From the NCBI RefSeq assembly GCF_014698475.1, contig NZ_JACJTB010000025.1, forward strand, positions 25,775 through 89,774: 64,000 nt of DNA, given 5' to 3'. Source of the DNA: Nostoc spongiaeforme FACHB-130 (GTDB taxonomy: Bacteria; Cyanobacteriota; Cyanobacteriia; Cyanobacteriales; Nostocaceae). Of this stretch, positions 63,733 to 64,000 are shown piece after piece; the stretch's first letter is position 1; the number at the start of each line of letters is the position of its first letter. The notes below the pieces were generated by a model, which saw nothing but the letters and a program-made list of their open reading frames with translations, was not told where the DNA came from and made no database searches. A program made the position numbers and the translations under genes.

Positions 63733-64000
63733 AGTCCGTAAATAACCTCTCCAACCAAACTTAGAAATAAGGAAGGTTGAACTTTCGGTCTGATACGGGT
63801 GAAAGCCCCGTCCACCAGACTCAGGTGTGACTCCCTATCTGCCCACACTGACCAGACTCGGTTTTCTGGAGGGTGAAGCTGGGTGTTGGGGTGCGACCCG
63901 AACTGGTCGTTTAGAAAGGGAAGCCCACTTCCCTAGCGGATTCATACCCGCTACTCTCACGGAAAAGACTCTGCGAGAGTCTGGTCACGTCCAAGTAGGT
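63702..64000 (+). mobile_element. Group II intron, 5' part
   Basis: The sequence begins GTGCGATTCG, matching the GUGYG 5' end of group II introns. Domain I-like helices follow: GATTC/GAATC, ACGG..CCGT, AACCT/AGGTT, and GGTCTG..CAGAC enclosing ACGGGTGAAAGCCCCGT. The remainder, including any reverse transcriptase/maturase gene and domains V-VI, lies beyond the window. It interrupts pbpC close to its 3' end. Confidence 0.85.

Overview
The window reads as chromosomal DNA of a filamentous, probably heterocyst-forming cyanobacterium (Nostoc/Anabaena/Calothrix type). The HIP1 octamer GCGATCGC is scattered throughout. There is a divergent trxA2/rexT pair of the kind described in Anabaena PCC 7120, and a DHNA-CoA thioesterase fitting phylloquinone synthesis. 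Intergenic regions are AT-rich and full of the short palindromic and minisatellite repeats seen in Nostocales. Genes sit on both strands in short units. There are no rRNA genes, no CRISPR array, no complete IS element and one tRNA (tRNA-Ser GGA).

Layout. 1-7.3 kb: a truncated coiled-coil membrane protein, a DUF815 ATPase, a TMEM14 protein, an Rpn/DUF2887 nuclease-like protein, then an APH-fold kinase next to a HopA1-family protein (the two enzyme types that make up class V lanthipeptide synthetases), and a DHNA-CoA thioesterase. 7.5-20.7 kb: carotenoid oxygenase, HTH-AAA protein, TPR, MEKHLA, rhomboid protease, a Crp/Fnr fragment, histidine decarboxylase, an SDR, a secreted 611-residue protein, a lipoprotein and a small phosphatase-like protein. 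21-30.6 kb: lgt, cobM, tRNA-Ser, an FdC2-like ferredoxin, an SNase lipoprotein, inositol monophosphatase, GST, nitroreductase, SDR, trxA2/rexT and recR. 30.8-41.9 kb: a secreted protein with a duplicated domain, a caspase-EAL fusion, a GHL10 glycoside hydrolase, GNAT, DUF362 and KGG proteins. 42-49.8 kb: a cluster of exported proteins (triple-repeat protein, intradiol dioxygenase, small basic protein) next to a two-component system, then small cyanobacterial proteins. 50.3-54.5 kb: a CblD-like (MMADHC) protein, a second SNase lipoprotein, and a cobalamin riboswitch driving cbiMNQO cobalt uptake. 54.7-64 kb: a Uma2 nuclease, a giant alpha-2-macroglobulin lipoprotein without its thioester, divergent from pbpC, whose 3' end runs into the 5' end of a group II intron.

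The most striking items are the LanK/LanY-like pair at 4.4-6.8 kb, the caspase / c-di-GMP phosphodiesterase fusion at 32.6-34.9 kb, and the group II intron at the end of pbpC. Repeats have also repeatedly entered coding sequence: three genes have repeat-derived C-terminal tails and pbpC carries two in-frame repeat insertions. All product names come from reading motifs and family resemblance; no database search was run.
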